Part shown: one piece after another, positions 32,949-44,649 of the stretch
How the letters are laid out: every line of letters starts with the position of its first letter
Position numbering within the stretch: position 1 is the stretch's first letter
Origin: Romanomermis culicivorax
Taxonomy: Eukaryota > Nematoda > Enoplea > Mermithida > Mermithidae
Assembly (NCBI GenBank): GCA_963922205.1
Contig: CAWUHX010000274.1
Location: 1-64,000 of the forward strand
DNA length: 64,000 bases
Reading direction: 5' to 3'
Made by a program: the position numbers and the translations under genes
Notes under the pieces: model-generated
Told to the model about the DNA's origin: nothing
The model's input: only the letters and a program-made list of their open reading frames with translations
The model's database searches: none

Positions 32949-33253
32949 GTAGCTTATTCATTTTTCTACAAATAGTGTAATTGTTGACGAATTTGTTTCG
33001 CGCGTTCTCATCAAATAACAAATAAGTGTTTTTTTATTTCTTCATGAGACTATAGAGAACTGATCTAGAACAACCACAGGTGTTGAAAAAAATAGGTTGT
33101 TTTACCAGAAGATGAACTACCCTTCTTATTGCTGCGCCTATAATAATGTAACACTAACTAGAATTTGAAATTCATCCAAATATGTTAGCTAATTATATAC
33201 GCACTCATAATGTTGTAGGCTTTATCGTTGTTGTCGACCTTATAAAATTAACG

Positions 33254-35196
33254 ATGATCAAAGCCATTCTCGTCTTCAACAATCACGGCAAACCTCGACT
33301 ATTGAAATTCTATCAATATTACGTAAATTGATAAAACGCGAGAGTTGTTATGATCTTGGTAAAAAAGATTTTATTTTATCATTTTAGCCCGAGGAAGAAC
33401 AGCAGCAAATAGTTCGTGAGACATTTCAACTTGTTTCTAAGCGGGACGATAATGTGTGCAATTTCTTGGAAGGGGGCAGGTGAATTATTGTTTAGCTCAC
33501 ATTTTTCTTTCTTCCAACGTACGTTAATATTTCGAATGAAACCATCCAGCTTTAATAACAGGTTTTTTACATGTTGTGCCAGACAGCCTCATATCAGAGG
33601 TATAAGAGGGTATTAGCCCTACCTAAAGTCATAAAAATGGATCACCGAATGTCTAACTTTGGGAAACGTGTTTGATGAACATTTAGCTACGCTATTTCCA
33701 TAAATTTTTGACCTTACCCTTACCTAAGAATCTGATCTCGGTGACCTCTGTGGTGTAGTTGCCAGTTAGCAGGAATGTTCAGGTTAACCGAAACCGTGAA
33801 AACTGTCATTTTTCCAAAATCGAAACTTTGGAACTGAAAATTTTAGAACTCAGATCGGTGGCTGGGTATTTTTCAGTTTCTCCTCAGACATTCGTGTTTT
33901 GGAGGTTCTTTCCTGGAACTGCTGACAATTGAATTTTTTGCCTGATTTCTAAGAAGCCTGTACATCTCACTATATAAATTAGCACTAGACCTATGTTGTC
34001 CGATGTCAAGCGAGCTGAGTTCCGACATTATTTAGTGAAAGTTAAATATGCCTGCTTCCAATATATTATTCATGGATAACGTTGCACTACCTATATAGGT
34101 TCTTTAAAAGCCTTGCTATATTAATGGGCTAATGACTCGTTTTTTATCAGTTTGATTGGTGGATCCGATTATAAGCTTATCTATAGACATTATGCTACTT
34201 TGTACTTCGTTTTTTGCGTCGATTCGTCCGAAAGCGAACTGGGTATTTTAGATCTGATTCAAGTTTTAGTGGAAACTTTGGATCGATGTTTCGAAAACGT
34301 TTGCGAGCTGGACTTAATTTTCCACGTTGACAAGGTAGTGTGCCTCAATATATCTCTATTATACTGTTTTGGGCGGCTTCATTCACCACATCAAGCTGTT
34401 TTCTTGAATCTTGAAACAGTTAATCTAATTTTTTGTCAGTTTAGGTAGGATGATTTTTGAGAATGTTGATCCGGGAGAGAAATTAATTCATACTCATTCC
34501 AACGTTCATAAAGTTTTTATAAATGCAAGATTCTTGTAATTCTGTGAATCGTATTTTACACCGAGTGATTTCGTTTCTTTTGCAAGAATGAGAAGCAAAT
34601 GTAAAAGTTAAAAATTAAAGTTAATTAAATGTTCAAAAAATTCAGTATTTCAGATTTTTGGGCGATTCTTTTCTAAAATTTTCTCTAAGCAGAAGTCTTT
34701 TGGCCGAACATCGTCAGCGACATCCATATACTCATTACGTCATGTTATGCTTGATGTTCAAAGCATTACAGAGTTAATTCATTTTTTATTCGTTTTAGGT
34801 GCATTTTATTCTCAGCGAACTAGTAATGGGTGGAATGGTATTGGAAACGAACATGAACGAAATTCTGACCAGAATTCAAGAACAAGATAAAATAGAGAAA
34901 CAGGAAGTGAGGTTTCTAAATGAGTCAGAATTGAAGTAGTGAAAATATGGCTCATTTCATAAATAAGTTTTTGCTATGGTCAACAAGAAAATTGGAAATT
35001 CTTTGAAATCTTCATACATGTTATTCTCTTCTGCAATAGTAATACTTCATCTGAATCTGTTTTTTTCTCTTTTCAGGCCGGTCTTTCAGCCGCTCCAGGT
35101 AGGGCCGTAGCAGCCATGAAAAATATGAATATTTCTCAGCAAATCAAAGACATGAGATTGTCTGATTTACCGTCTTTGGGAAATTTTAAGTTTTAA
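33254..35196 (+). CDS. AP3S1: AP-3 adaptor complex sigma subunit
   Basis: Exons 33254-33322, 33388-33479, 34151-34334, 34799-34906, 35077-35196 join in phase to 573 nt, 190 residues plus TAA (human AP3S1/2 about 193). The start MIKAILVFNNHGKPRL is diagnostic. It continues QQQIVRETFQLVSKRDDNVC, SLIGGSDYKLIYRHYATLYF, CVDSSESELGILDLIQVLVE, LVMGGMVLETNMNEI and a GLSAAPGRAVAAMKN tail. The longin-fold small chain pairs with the delta subunit in AP-3, which sorts cargo from endosomes to lysosomes and related organelles. AP3S1 and AP3S2 are vertebrate paralogues, so the symbol is approximate. Intron 2 holds a degraded repeat at 33590-33757. Confidence 0.97.
33590..33757. repeat. Diverged copy of the 3720-3885 repeat in AP3S intron 2
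   Basis: Shares TATCAGAGGTATAAGAGGGT/ATTAGCCCTACCTAAAGTC, a GGATCACCGAATGTCTA block and TGACCTTACCCTTACCTAAG with the two copies near 3720 and 4150, in the same orientation. Confidence 0.6.
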
Positions 35197-35326
35197 ATTG
35201 GCTGGTCTTGTTTTTCTTGAAGTGGTTGTGAAATAGAAAACCGGCTAATTTTTTATTTTTTAATATATGTGTGGCTCATACAAGCACGAAGGGGTTACTC
35301 GTGATTTATGAAAAATTAATTATGAT

Positions 35327-36182
35327 TCTACAGCAAAGTGCACTGTAACCAAAGATGTTGGGTACCCTAAAAAGAGCAATATAAGTATACAAGCCCAGGC
35401 CTTAAAATCAGCAGGGTTTCTGAAAATTTGAAAAAACGTGTAAAAATGGGCAACCACACCCCCTGGAATTTAAAAAACTGTTGGGTCTAAAATCTAGAAA
35501 TTTTTTACGTGTGCATGGGGCCAAATTTTATCGGTAAATTTTGAGTGATATGAAATACCACTGAATGCATTGTCCAGCGCAATGCGTCAAACCTTTACCC
35601 TAGGATTTTGCAGGTCATGCTGTTGCCATTCGGTCGGCGTCAAAATGAGATTATAGACTATTTCTCTAATATAGTGCTAGTGTTACTGTAAAAGTTTGAA
35701 AACTTCATATACCGGTCATGACATATGGTTTGAAAAGCCTGAATGACAGAAGTCGAGTGGTGGACGAAATTTCGACTGTTTGAAAGTCCTGTGCTTCAAG
35801 TTCGTGGATTCTGCACTATTTTGTTTAGCACGTGGGTAGCTCTCGTGGCGGACAATATTTTGTATACCTTCATTTTTAAATGATACTAATCACGAGTGTG
35901 GTGTAGAGAAAAGTTTCAACTCAAAATTTGGGTTACTATCGCCTCATGCAGAGTAACCTGATTCAAATTTCCTAATAAATTTACCAATGAAACTCAGCCC
36001 CATGCACACCTATAAAATATCTATATTTTAGGCCCAACAGTTTTTGAGATTCCAGAGGGGTGTTTTTGTTTATTTTTACATGTTCTTCCTAATTTGCAGA
36101 AACCCTGTTGATTTTAAAGTCTGGGTTTGTATTGCTCCTTTCAGGGTACCCTACATCGTTGGTACAGTCCACTTTGCCGTAG
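35327..36182. mobile_element. Foldback element with ~200-bp inverted arms
   Basis: The left arm from CTACAGCAAAGTGCACTGTA, through GTTGGGTACCCTAAAAAGAG, GCAGGGTTTCTG and CCCCCTGGAATTTAAAAAAC, is mirrored on the right arm (GTTTTTGAGATTCCAGAGGGG, AGAAACCCTGTTGATTTTAA, CAGGGTACCC, GTCCACTTTGCCGTAG). The loop of about 430 bp has no supported gene. The ORF at 36044-36352 is the right arm read through. Possible 3-4 bp flanking match GAT(T/C). Confidence 0.75.
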
Positions 36183-36782
36183 GATCAAAAAATTTTTCCT
36201 TATATCATAGCCGTACACATCTGTGGTGTGGCTATGCGCAGGGTGCCCAGCGCTTTCCCGAAATCAAATTTTCTGACTTTCTGAATTTTCCATGTCATTT
36301 TTACATCATTTTACTGGATTTTTTTAAACAAAAATCAATAATTCTTACATAAAATGGTGAAAATTGTGTTTCATAGGACGAAGTGAGCAATTCGCTGATG
36401 TTTTCGCTCTGATAGTGCCACCAAAATATCAGAAAACAATAAATATCAGCTAGAAATTAAGTGTGCCTCATAAATGTGCTCAAAACAACAAAGGTCAAAA
36501 ATGAACTTTGCATAAGGACTCCTTAGGGTTGAAAAGAAATATCTGTAAAAAGAAATATGGCGGAGTATGAAAAATATAGCCGAAAAATTGTTGAAACAAC
36601 AGAGTGAAGCGGCTGATTGTAGCTTAATGAACGCTAGAGTTGGTTCTGCTTTTAGTTGCACATGACACTGTGTATAAGCATTGAGGCGTGTTATCCCATA
36701 ATATACCCAAAATAAGTTGTAATTTGTTTTCAAAAAAGAAGTTCGACTTCAGGACTGTATGATAAAATTGGGGTTTCCTCGT

Positions 36783-36862
36783 AAGAGTGAAGCTCAAAAG
36801 AGCGATACCCAAAAGAGTGATTCCCAAAAGAACGAATCCCGAGAAGAACGAATCTCAAAAGA
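36783..36862 (+). repeat. 15-bp tandem repeat, about 5 copies
   Basis: Units resemble AAAAGAGTGATTCCC, with variants AAAAGAGCGATACCC, AAAAGAACGAATCCC and AAAAGAGCGAATATC. The period is 15-16 bp with 1-4 differences per unit. No gene context is seen. Confidence 0.75.
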
Positions 36863-39024
36863 GCGAATATCTTCACAAAACTTTTTTCAATGAACAAATT
36901 TAATTAATGGTGTGCAGGGTGTCAAAAAAAATTTTATTCCACTTTTTAACGGCGCAAGTATTTTCGACGCGGTTTGCTGGACATGTCAGAAAACCCGCAT
37001 ACAAACCAAGGGATAGTGGTATGCGATGATACCTAAATTTGGCACACATGTATATTTTGGTAGTAAAATATCAATATCACAAAAATATGGTATCAAGTAT
37101 CAATATCAAACTGCCCGAATATCAAAAATTAGTTTTCGATACGTAGATATCGCACCGATTTTCTGGTATTCATTGTGCTGTAATATTCATTTTTCACTTC
37201 TTCATTCGTCATTACTAGTAAATATAGCGTTTTGATAGAAAAGCTATATTTTCCCAAACTGTAGTATCTTTTCAGTTAGTCAACTTGTCACATGCCTCCA
37301 AAATTTTTAATTGATCTGTTAATCTCACTTTTACAAGTTTTTGCATTTTTCGAAACTTCTGTTTGTTTTTGTTCTGCATTATTAAATTGTCATGCACGAC
37401 TCCAATTTATTTTTTTTTGTTTTTTTCTATAGTTATTTAGTTTTTTATTTCGCTTCATTCTTTTGTTTGTGTTTTTGTTATCACATTCTTTTCTCATTCA
37501 TTTTTTATTTTCTTGTTCTTATCTTCTGTCTATTTCTTCTTTCTCTAAAAATTGTTTGTGACGTTATGGTAGAAAGTGGCCGATTTTTGTATGTTTTAAT
37601 AATTTAAAAAGTAATTAACAATAATTTATACAACAAATTTACTTGGTAAGCACGGTAAAAATCGTCGTTCCGATTTAGACGGAAACAATGCAGTGGTGAT
37701 AAATGTGTATATTTTAAGACATTGCAAGGTCCAAGAGTTGATAGGGGAGGATCCGATCCTCGTTGGCCGTAGGGCTGGTTCCCTGGCGCTTCAAAAAGGC
37801 AAGGTTACAATTTCTTGTAGGGATCGTCCCTACATTTTAAGACACGATTTCTGAGAGGTTCTACTTTCCCTATGATAAGTTGAAAATTAATCATACCTCA
37901 AAATCAGATATTTAGGGTAGTTTCGTGCCCTGAATTCCATGGTTCCATTCGTTTTACTTGTAAACGAAAATTCGCGCCGCTACAGTATGCCAAAGTTTGA
38001 AAATTGATGATTTATTGGCATTTTTCAGTGGTCTTGCTAGCTAAGCGATGATCGATCTTATTTGGTGAATGAATATTCATTTTACGGAGGAGAGAATAAG
38101 CTCTCTTCTGATGTAATATTTACAGCAAATAATTGCATATTGCACTTTTTCATAAAGTTTAAAGTGTCAAAAATGAGCCGTCAAAGTTGAAAAAATTTTG
38201 TTCTTGGTCACTCCCGAGCACCTTGCAATCGGAAGCCGCAGAATTTTATTTTCTTATATTGTAGCTCATTCATTTTTACTGCGTTGGTTAAATTTTCATC
38301 AAAATTCTTGCACCGTTTTGGGCTGAAGAAGAAAATAGAATGATTTCTATGAAAATTTCATAGAAATCATTCTATGTGCCACGTGGCCCTTGTCTACTCA
38401 TATATTCATTACGTATACTGTGGAATTATAAAATAACTAACATATACTATAGTTTGATGTATTAATTGTTTCACAAGCAAACATTTTACACTCTGCAAGA
38501 AAGTTTGAACAGTCAAAAATTAGAAGCAAAAATAAAGAGAACTCCTGTTTAGAGGCACTTCCGAGTACCTTCGCCTACGGTTCTGCAGAATTTTATCTTT
38601 TTATTCTTTAGTTCATACATTCTTACAATAGCTGCGAAAGTAACATCTCATCATCATGTGCCATTTTGGCAGTTGTGGACATTTAGATACACTGCATTGT
38701 CATTCAAATGTGTTTTTGAATCTGGATAAATGTCGCATCATTGAAGCTCTGGGAACACAGGATGCCTCCTAACCCAATATATTATGAGAAAAAATGTGAC
38801 TTGAAGTCCTGGCAAATTTTCATTGATCTAGGTTTGATGGTTTCTAAATGAATCGCTTCAAATGAAAAATCGGAGTAAGACTGAGAATCTCCCCGATCCC
38901 CGTGTTGACTATCCATATGGACGAAGTCATGAAACCAATTAGATTGGGTCAGTCTTTTGGACGGCTCCTTCTAGTGCACAAGTGCCATACTGTGCGATTT
39001 ATTGTAACTAGTCAAGTGTGAGCA
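36863..39024. other. Intergenic, minor repeats
   Basis: 37390-37600 is a T-rich low-complexity stretch. 37834-38270 is a one-ended relative of the TIR element 24065-24791 (TTTAAGACACGATTTCTGAG, CCTATGATAAGTTGAAA, GTATGCCAAAGTTTGAAAAT). 38335-38375 is a perfect 41-bp palindrome. No host exon is recognised. Confidence 0.5.
38335..38375. repeat. Perfect 41-bp palindrome
   Basis: ATAGAATGATTTCTATGAAA is followed by one A and then its exact reverse complement. It is a 20-bp perfect stem with a 1-nt centre in otherwise ordinary intergenic DNA. Confidence 0.9.
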
Positions 39025-39279
39025 GGCATAGCGGGTGGCACTAAAACCCGGATCGGGTCCACGGATCCGGATCCGGATCGGGTGCCTAAAACCCGGATCA
39101 CCACGGATCGGCGGATCGGGGGTTTTGCTCGTTAAAACACCGTTTTAGGTGTCTAAAACCCGGATCACCACGGATCACGGCGGATCAGACCGGTGATCCG
39201 GATCCGTGGAAAATACGTCTAAAAGCCGGATTTTCATCGCGGATCACCCCCACGGATCGGGGTCCAACATATTAATTTT

Positions 39280-40270
39280 TGATCCGGAACCCAAATTTTT
39301 GATCCGGGTCAACTTTTTTTGATCCGGATCAAATTTTTTTGATCTAGATCAAATTTTTTCGTCGTGATGAGTATTTTCACGTCACATGTTCAGATTTTGA
39401 TCCAGATCAATATTTTTGATCCGGATCAAATTTTTTTTTAATTTTCATCTAGATTAAATTTTTTCGAATTTTTTCGTCGTGATGAGTAAATTGACGCCAC
39501 GTATTCAGATTTTGATCCAGATCAATATTTTTGATCCCGATCAATTTTTTTCAATTTTTCACCTAGATTGGATTTTCTCGAAATTTTCGGTCGTGATAAG
39601 TATACTCACGCCACATATTCAGATTTTGATCCAGATCAATATTTTTGATCCGGATCATTTTTTTCTTCAAATTTTCACCTAGATTAAATTTTTCGAATTT
39701 TTTCGTCAAGATGAGTATTTTTGCATCACGCATTCAGTTTTTGATCCAGATCACATTTTTTAATCCAGATCAAATTTTTTGATCTAGATCAAAATTTTTC
39801 GAATTTTTCCGTCATGATGAGTATTTTCGTGCCACGTATTCAGTCTTTGATCCAGAAATTTTTTTTCAAATTTTCACCTACATTTAATTTTTTCGAATTC
39901 TTCCGTCGTGATGAGTAAATTGACGTCACATATTCAGATTTTAATCCGGATCAATGTTTTTGATCCCGATCAAATTTTTTTCAATTTTTCATCTAGATTA
40001 AATTTTTTCGAATTTTTCCGTCGTGATGAGTATTTCCGCGCCACGCATTCAGTGTTTGATCCAGATCTTTTTTTTTGATCTGGATCAACTTTTTTTGACC
40101 CACACTGAAATTTTTCGAATTATTTCATCGTGATGCATATTATTGCTTCACGTCTTCAATTTTTGATCCACATCACATTTTTGATCCGAATCAATGGTTT
40201 TTTATATTTTTTGACCAGACTGCAATTTTTCGTCATCATGGCACATATGTTGGCGTCACGTATTCAGATC
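39280..40270 (+). repeat. Left-arm tandem array, ~115-bp unit, GATC-dense
   Basis: About eight units, each with a variant of TTTTCGTCGTGATGAGTA, CACGTATTCAG, TTTGATCCAGATCAATATTT and TTTGATCCGGATCAAATTTT. Spacing is mostly 93-116 bp. GATCnnGATC decamers (nn = CC, CG, CA, TA, TG) recur throughout. By hand there are about fifty GATC sites in the 1.2-kb arm. Confidence 0.85.
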
Positions 40271-40929
40271 CGATTTTCTTTAGTGCATTTTTGGTTCAAG
40301 GTTTGAGTGATCGGGCCCGGATCACTCGAAAACGGTTACAATACATGCTTGTATCAATTTGTATGGTCAAAACAAGTTGAATGTTTTCCAGCATGGCCGA
40401 AAATGTCCACTCACTTTTGGTCTTAGAATTCTAGTCATACTCAGTTATCAGTGGATCTATATGGAATTTGAAACATATTTATTTTACTTGAAAGAAAAAT
40501 TACAGTAAAATAAGTATGTACAAGTAACAAAATACAATTCAAAACGGCATGCGGAACACTAGCAAACTAGTAACATAAAAACAAAAAAATATATCAGGGG
40601 GTACACAAAGACCCCGACGACCGGCTTTGACCACCAATTCATCGTCCCGCTTCCTCGCATCTTTATTTTCACTAAAATAATAAAGAAGTTTAAACACAAT
40701 ATTAATGCAATTTTCCTATTTCAAGTGATCCGACACTGAACCTCAATAGATCAATCCAGTATTAAAGGTTGGAACCTTGAAAAATTTGAAAACTTGTTTG
40801 TATCACTTCCTATCACCAGAACATTTACAAATGAAAAATTTGATATTTTGGATACTTTTAAGTACCTTAAGATTTTTAAAACCACTTTAGTATTGTCAGT
40901 GATATTTAAAAACGTAGGGAAACAAGTTT

Positions 40930-41990
40930 CCTAAACTTTGTACATGCATTTTGGATCCGAAATTTTCAGATCCGTCGAAGTGAATCTGTGTTTTTCCCTA
41001 AAATTTTCAAAGTCAAAAACCTTAAAAATACTTCGGAAACTTGTTTGCATCACTTCCTATCATCAGCAAAACATTTACAAACCAAAATTTAAAAAATTTG
41101 AGTATTTTTTGATGTTCAGAATTTTTCAAATTTTTTTATAATTTTCAAATTTTTTTACAATTTCAGAACTAAGTTAGAGATGTCGGGCATGCTTGAAAAC
41201 GTAGGAAAACTAGTTTCCTAAACCTAAAACCTGGATTGGCCCCCCACGGATCACCCAATTTTCAAACTCAAAAACCTTAAAAATACTTTGGAAACTTGCT
41301 AGAAGCACTTTCTATGATCACTGGAATAGCTACAAACCGGAAGTTTAAGGTTTTGGAATTTTTAAAAATTTTTTTAAAATTCAAATTTTTTTTTAAATTT
41401 TTTTACAATTTAATTTTTTTTTAATTTTCTAATTTTTCCGAAACTAGTTTAGAAATGTCGGGCATGCTTGAAAATGTGGGAAAACAAGTTTCCTAACCTT
41501 TAAACACACTTTTCGGGAAGAAAATATGCCCGATCCGTGGAAAAGTGATCCGGGTTTTAGTCGTGCACGACTAAAACCCGGATCGGCCCCCACGGATCAC
41601 CCAATTTTCAAACTCAAAAAGCCTTAAAAATACTTTGGAAACTTGCTAGAAACACTTCCTATGATCACTGGAATAGCTACAAACCGGAAGTTTAAGGTTT
41701 TGAAATCTTTTAAAATTTTTTTAAAATTTAAAATTTTTTTTTCAATTTTTTTAAAATTTAAATTTTTTTTTTAATTTTCCAATTTTTCCGAAACTGTGAT
41801 CTAAGAGGAAAAGCTACAAACCGGAAGTTTAAGGCTTTGAAATTTTTTAAAATTTGAAATTTATTTTTAAATTTTTTTTTAATTTTCTAATTTTTCCGAA
41901 ACTAGTTTAGAAATGTCGGGCATGCTTGAAAACGTAGGAAAACATGTTTTCTAAACTTTTTACATGCAATTTGGGTCTAAAAATTTCCAG
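40930..41990 (+). repeat. Internal repeats of the large element, ~250-350 bp period
   Basis: Three to five copies of a block containing CACGGATCACCCAATTTTCA, AAAATACTTTGGAAACTTGC, CACTGGAATAGCTACAAACC, GGAAGTTTAAGG and GATGTCGGGCATGCTTGAAA-like sequence. The best pair (41227 and 41573) is 346 bp apart. Long A/T runs make every ORF here meaningless. Confidence 0.75.
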
Positions 41991-42030
41991 ATCCATCAGA
42001 ATGTTTTAGTCGCCAGTTCAACCTTACCTA

Positions 42031-42408
42031 TTAGTTGTTGCCCTTCGTAATTTTATCCGTAACTTCAGTCGGTTCTTTGGCGTAGGGTACATTCAACGCT
42101 TTAAACTGAAAGGTAAAAAATGAATTTTACACTTTACACTTCAATGGAAAATTATGTTCAAGGTGCGAAGAGTAAAAACAACATATTTTTGACTGTTTTT
42201 GTTTTAAAATTACTATTTTCTAACCAAATGTCAAAAATCTACAGCTAAAAGCACAAATTTTTCAATTATACTTGGCGGCGCATCGATCATTGGCACTTAT
42301 TTAACGTAAGCTCCTTTGGCGGCTCTGAGACGCAACGCCATGTTGGCAATTTTGACGAAATCGATCGTTCCGCGGGCTAAACGTTTGGCGGCTAAGGCTT
42401 TTCCAAGG
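42031..42408 (-). pseudogene. Two terminal exons of an unidentified spliced gene
   Basis: On the minus strand 42408-42306 (acceptor CACTACAG, donor TAC|GTTAAA) and 42105-42031 (acceptor ACCTTTCAG, ending TAA) join in phase. They give ...LGKALAAKRLARGTIDFVKI..., ...MALRLRAAKGAY and FKALNVPYAKEPTEVTDKIT... ending KGNN. GC content and codon use resemble the host genes rather than the AT-rich surroundings. I do not recognise the protein and find no upstream exon. It lies inside the 39033-50810 element, so it is probably a captured 3' gene end, though a complete nested gene with distant exons is possible. Confidence 0.5.
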
Positions 42409-43165
42409 CTGTAGTGACAGGTTTCAGAATTACGATTAAAGTTTTGTCGAACTTAAAAAAATTTTTATATAGTTCCTGAACGAAATTTTTTGAAAAAACG
42501 CGATAAATTGAATATCAATCTATAGACATCGTTGAGATCTATTCGAAGACAGGATTCGAAATTATGTAACAACAGTTTTGACGGAGTTTTCGGTGGCTGA
42601 AGCAGGTTATATTAGTAATTTGGGTTTTTTCGGTTTCTGTTTTACTGTTAAAAGCAGAGCTAACAGAATTAAAAATCTTAGTGTTAGCTTAGTGTATATA
42701 TTTAGAATATTAAACTTTATCATTATTTCATTAAGTTTCGTTGATGATTTGGATCGGAACACACTCTACAAGAGATTTAGCGCCTAATTTTATTGTTTGT
42801 GAACAAACTATAGAAATTCATCCTGTTTACTAAATGTGTGCTTGCATGATTAATACATAGAATCAGTGTTTTTTATTCTGAAAACTTTTTGCCCAATTTG
42901 AGGAAAAATCTATTTTTTTAGTTTCTGTGCTTAATAATCGCTCAAAATCATTTCTGATTTGTTTTTTGAACATTTCCGATTAACTTGCATCTTCAACCGC
43001 GAAAAAACCCGAAAGTTTTTTGCAAAGAGGTTCGACCTATGACCTGTTTGTTTGTAAATAAATATTCAAGTGAGTTTACATGAGCCAAGCAAAAGAATAA
43101 TTAAATGCTATTACCATTTCTGTGGTTCCGATTAGAATCATCCAATTTTAGTTAGTTCTTGGTCC

Positions 43166-43178
43166 GGCGCGTAGCGCC
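43166..43178. repeat. GC hairpin, GTA loop
   Basis: GGCGCGTAGCGCC, a perfect 5-bp stem in AT-rich DNA. It is followed by AAAAATTTTTGGAATTTT and AACGCTGGAAAATGAATCTC, the same context as near 31770 and 57362. Confidence 0.85.
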
Positions 43179-43376
43179 GAAAAATTTTTGGAATTTTATA
43201 TTCTAAAACGCTGGAAAATGAATCTCTTCAATGGATATTCGCGAACAGAAGTTCTAAAATCACAGTCTAGAATGATGTCTTCAATTTCCATTTTCAATAA
43301 GCCCAAAAGTTCGTGTTAAAAATGTTGGAAAAATTCCAAGCATCGACGGAAAAAATTGAGAGAATGGACGAAAAAT

Positions 43377-44010
43377 CAGAGTTTTTTTTGTGCCAAAACA
43401 TGGTTTTAGACACACAAAAAAATTGGAATGGCACAAAAAATTCTGAGCGTTTGTGCCAATCGACAAAAATTTTTTGACTGATCTTAGACTGAATTTTCTT
43501 GATTTTGGTAATTTTAGAGGCTGAAAACGCAAATTTTTCTCGGCACTTCGCGCCGAGTCAGTGAGTATAATGTTGACTACTTCTATTTGTATCGAAGGCG
43601 AGCGATATTCCATTCGTATAGTATATTTGTATTACCGCAACAGATTGAAATTGTCAATGACTGGTGAGAGGATGAAAATTGTTAACTTCTCCTTTTCATT
43701 CAGAGGAATTCGGAATCGAACTTTTTATTTTTGGTGTTTGATTCGAACAGACTATTCTTTCAAATTTTTTCAGAGGTTTTCAGCATGTTATTAGGGTGTT
43801 TGATTCGGACAGACTATTCTTAGGGTGTTTGATTCGAACAGACTATTCTTACAAATTTTTTCAGAGGTTTTCAGCATGTTAATATCAACCCCCCCCCCCC
43901 CCAGTTTGGAAAAAATTAAAAAAATTTGTAAAAAAGTTTATGTTTTCTGGCCTTTTTTGGGAAAAATGTCGACTTTTTTCTACCCCCTCCCCAACTGGTC
44001 GGAGGTCTTA
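43377..44010 (+). repeat. Partial GTGCCAATTGGCAC MITE, local triplication, G-run fragment
   Basis: 43377 starts CAGAGTTTTTTTTGTGCC and matches the left end of 281-1153 through hairpin GGCACTTCGCGCC (43542-43554, one mismatch). At 43735-43885 the block GTGTTTGATTCGAACAGACT occurs three times, with GAGGTTTTCAGCATGTTA twice. 43890-44010 is a G-run (CATACCTGTAA) family half with a run of 14 C. Confidence 0.7.
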
Positions 44011-44649
44011 CAGGTATGATCAGTTCCTATCAATTGAATTACTCCATCTTTTTTCTACTAATTTAGTCAAGAGTCAATAATTTGCTGATAATTGAGATTT
44101 TTCATCACTTCTCAGAATTTTATTCTCTCGCTTCGTTTGGAGTTTTCCAAGGTTTTGAAACGAATCTTCCCAATCTGCCATTGAAAGACGATAAAAACAT
44201 CATTATAAGACTGTAAATTTAGACCTTCTATCCAGGAATAATTTTTGGGAACATACATTTTCCAGCATTTTGTAACACAAAAATCCGAAAATTGCACAGC
44301 GCCGGGATAAGAAAGGTATTACGGTGCATTAGTTTCATTCCGATTTATTTTCATTGTTATGAAGATTCATTTTCCAGCCTTTTAGAATGTAAAAACCTGA
44401 AAATTTTTCTCGGTTACGATCCTGTAAATATAGGTAGGTACGTTTTAAAGAACGCTGTCGAAATATACGTTTACAATAACACATTTCTCAATAATGCTTA
44501 ATACAATCACTAATAACTTGATCACTATTGTAAAAAGAAATAAGTTACTGCGCGCTAACAAAATTTTTTTGCGCTACCGGAGTCAAACTGGCATTAGCGG
44601 CACTTTCCTCAAAAGACCCCATTTGAGGAAAAAACGGTGGTGCTCGCCC

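Noticed and set aside
39280-40270. CRISPR or satellite array
   Set aside because: Units are degenerate and contiguous without unique spacers, and the array is repeated in inverse at the other element end, so it is transposon arm structure.
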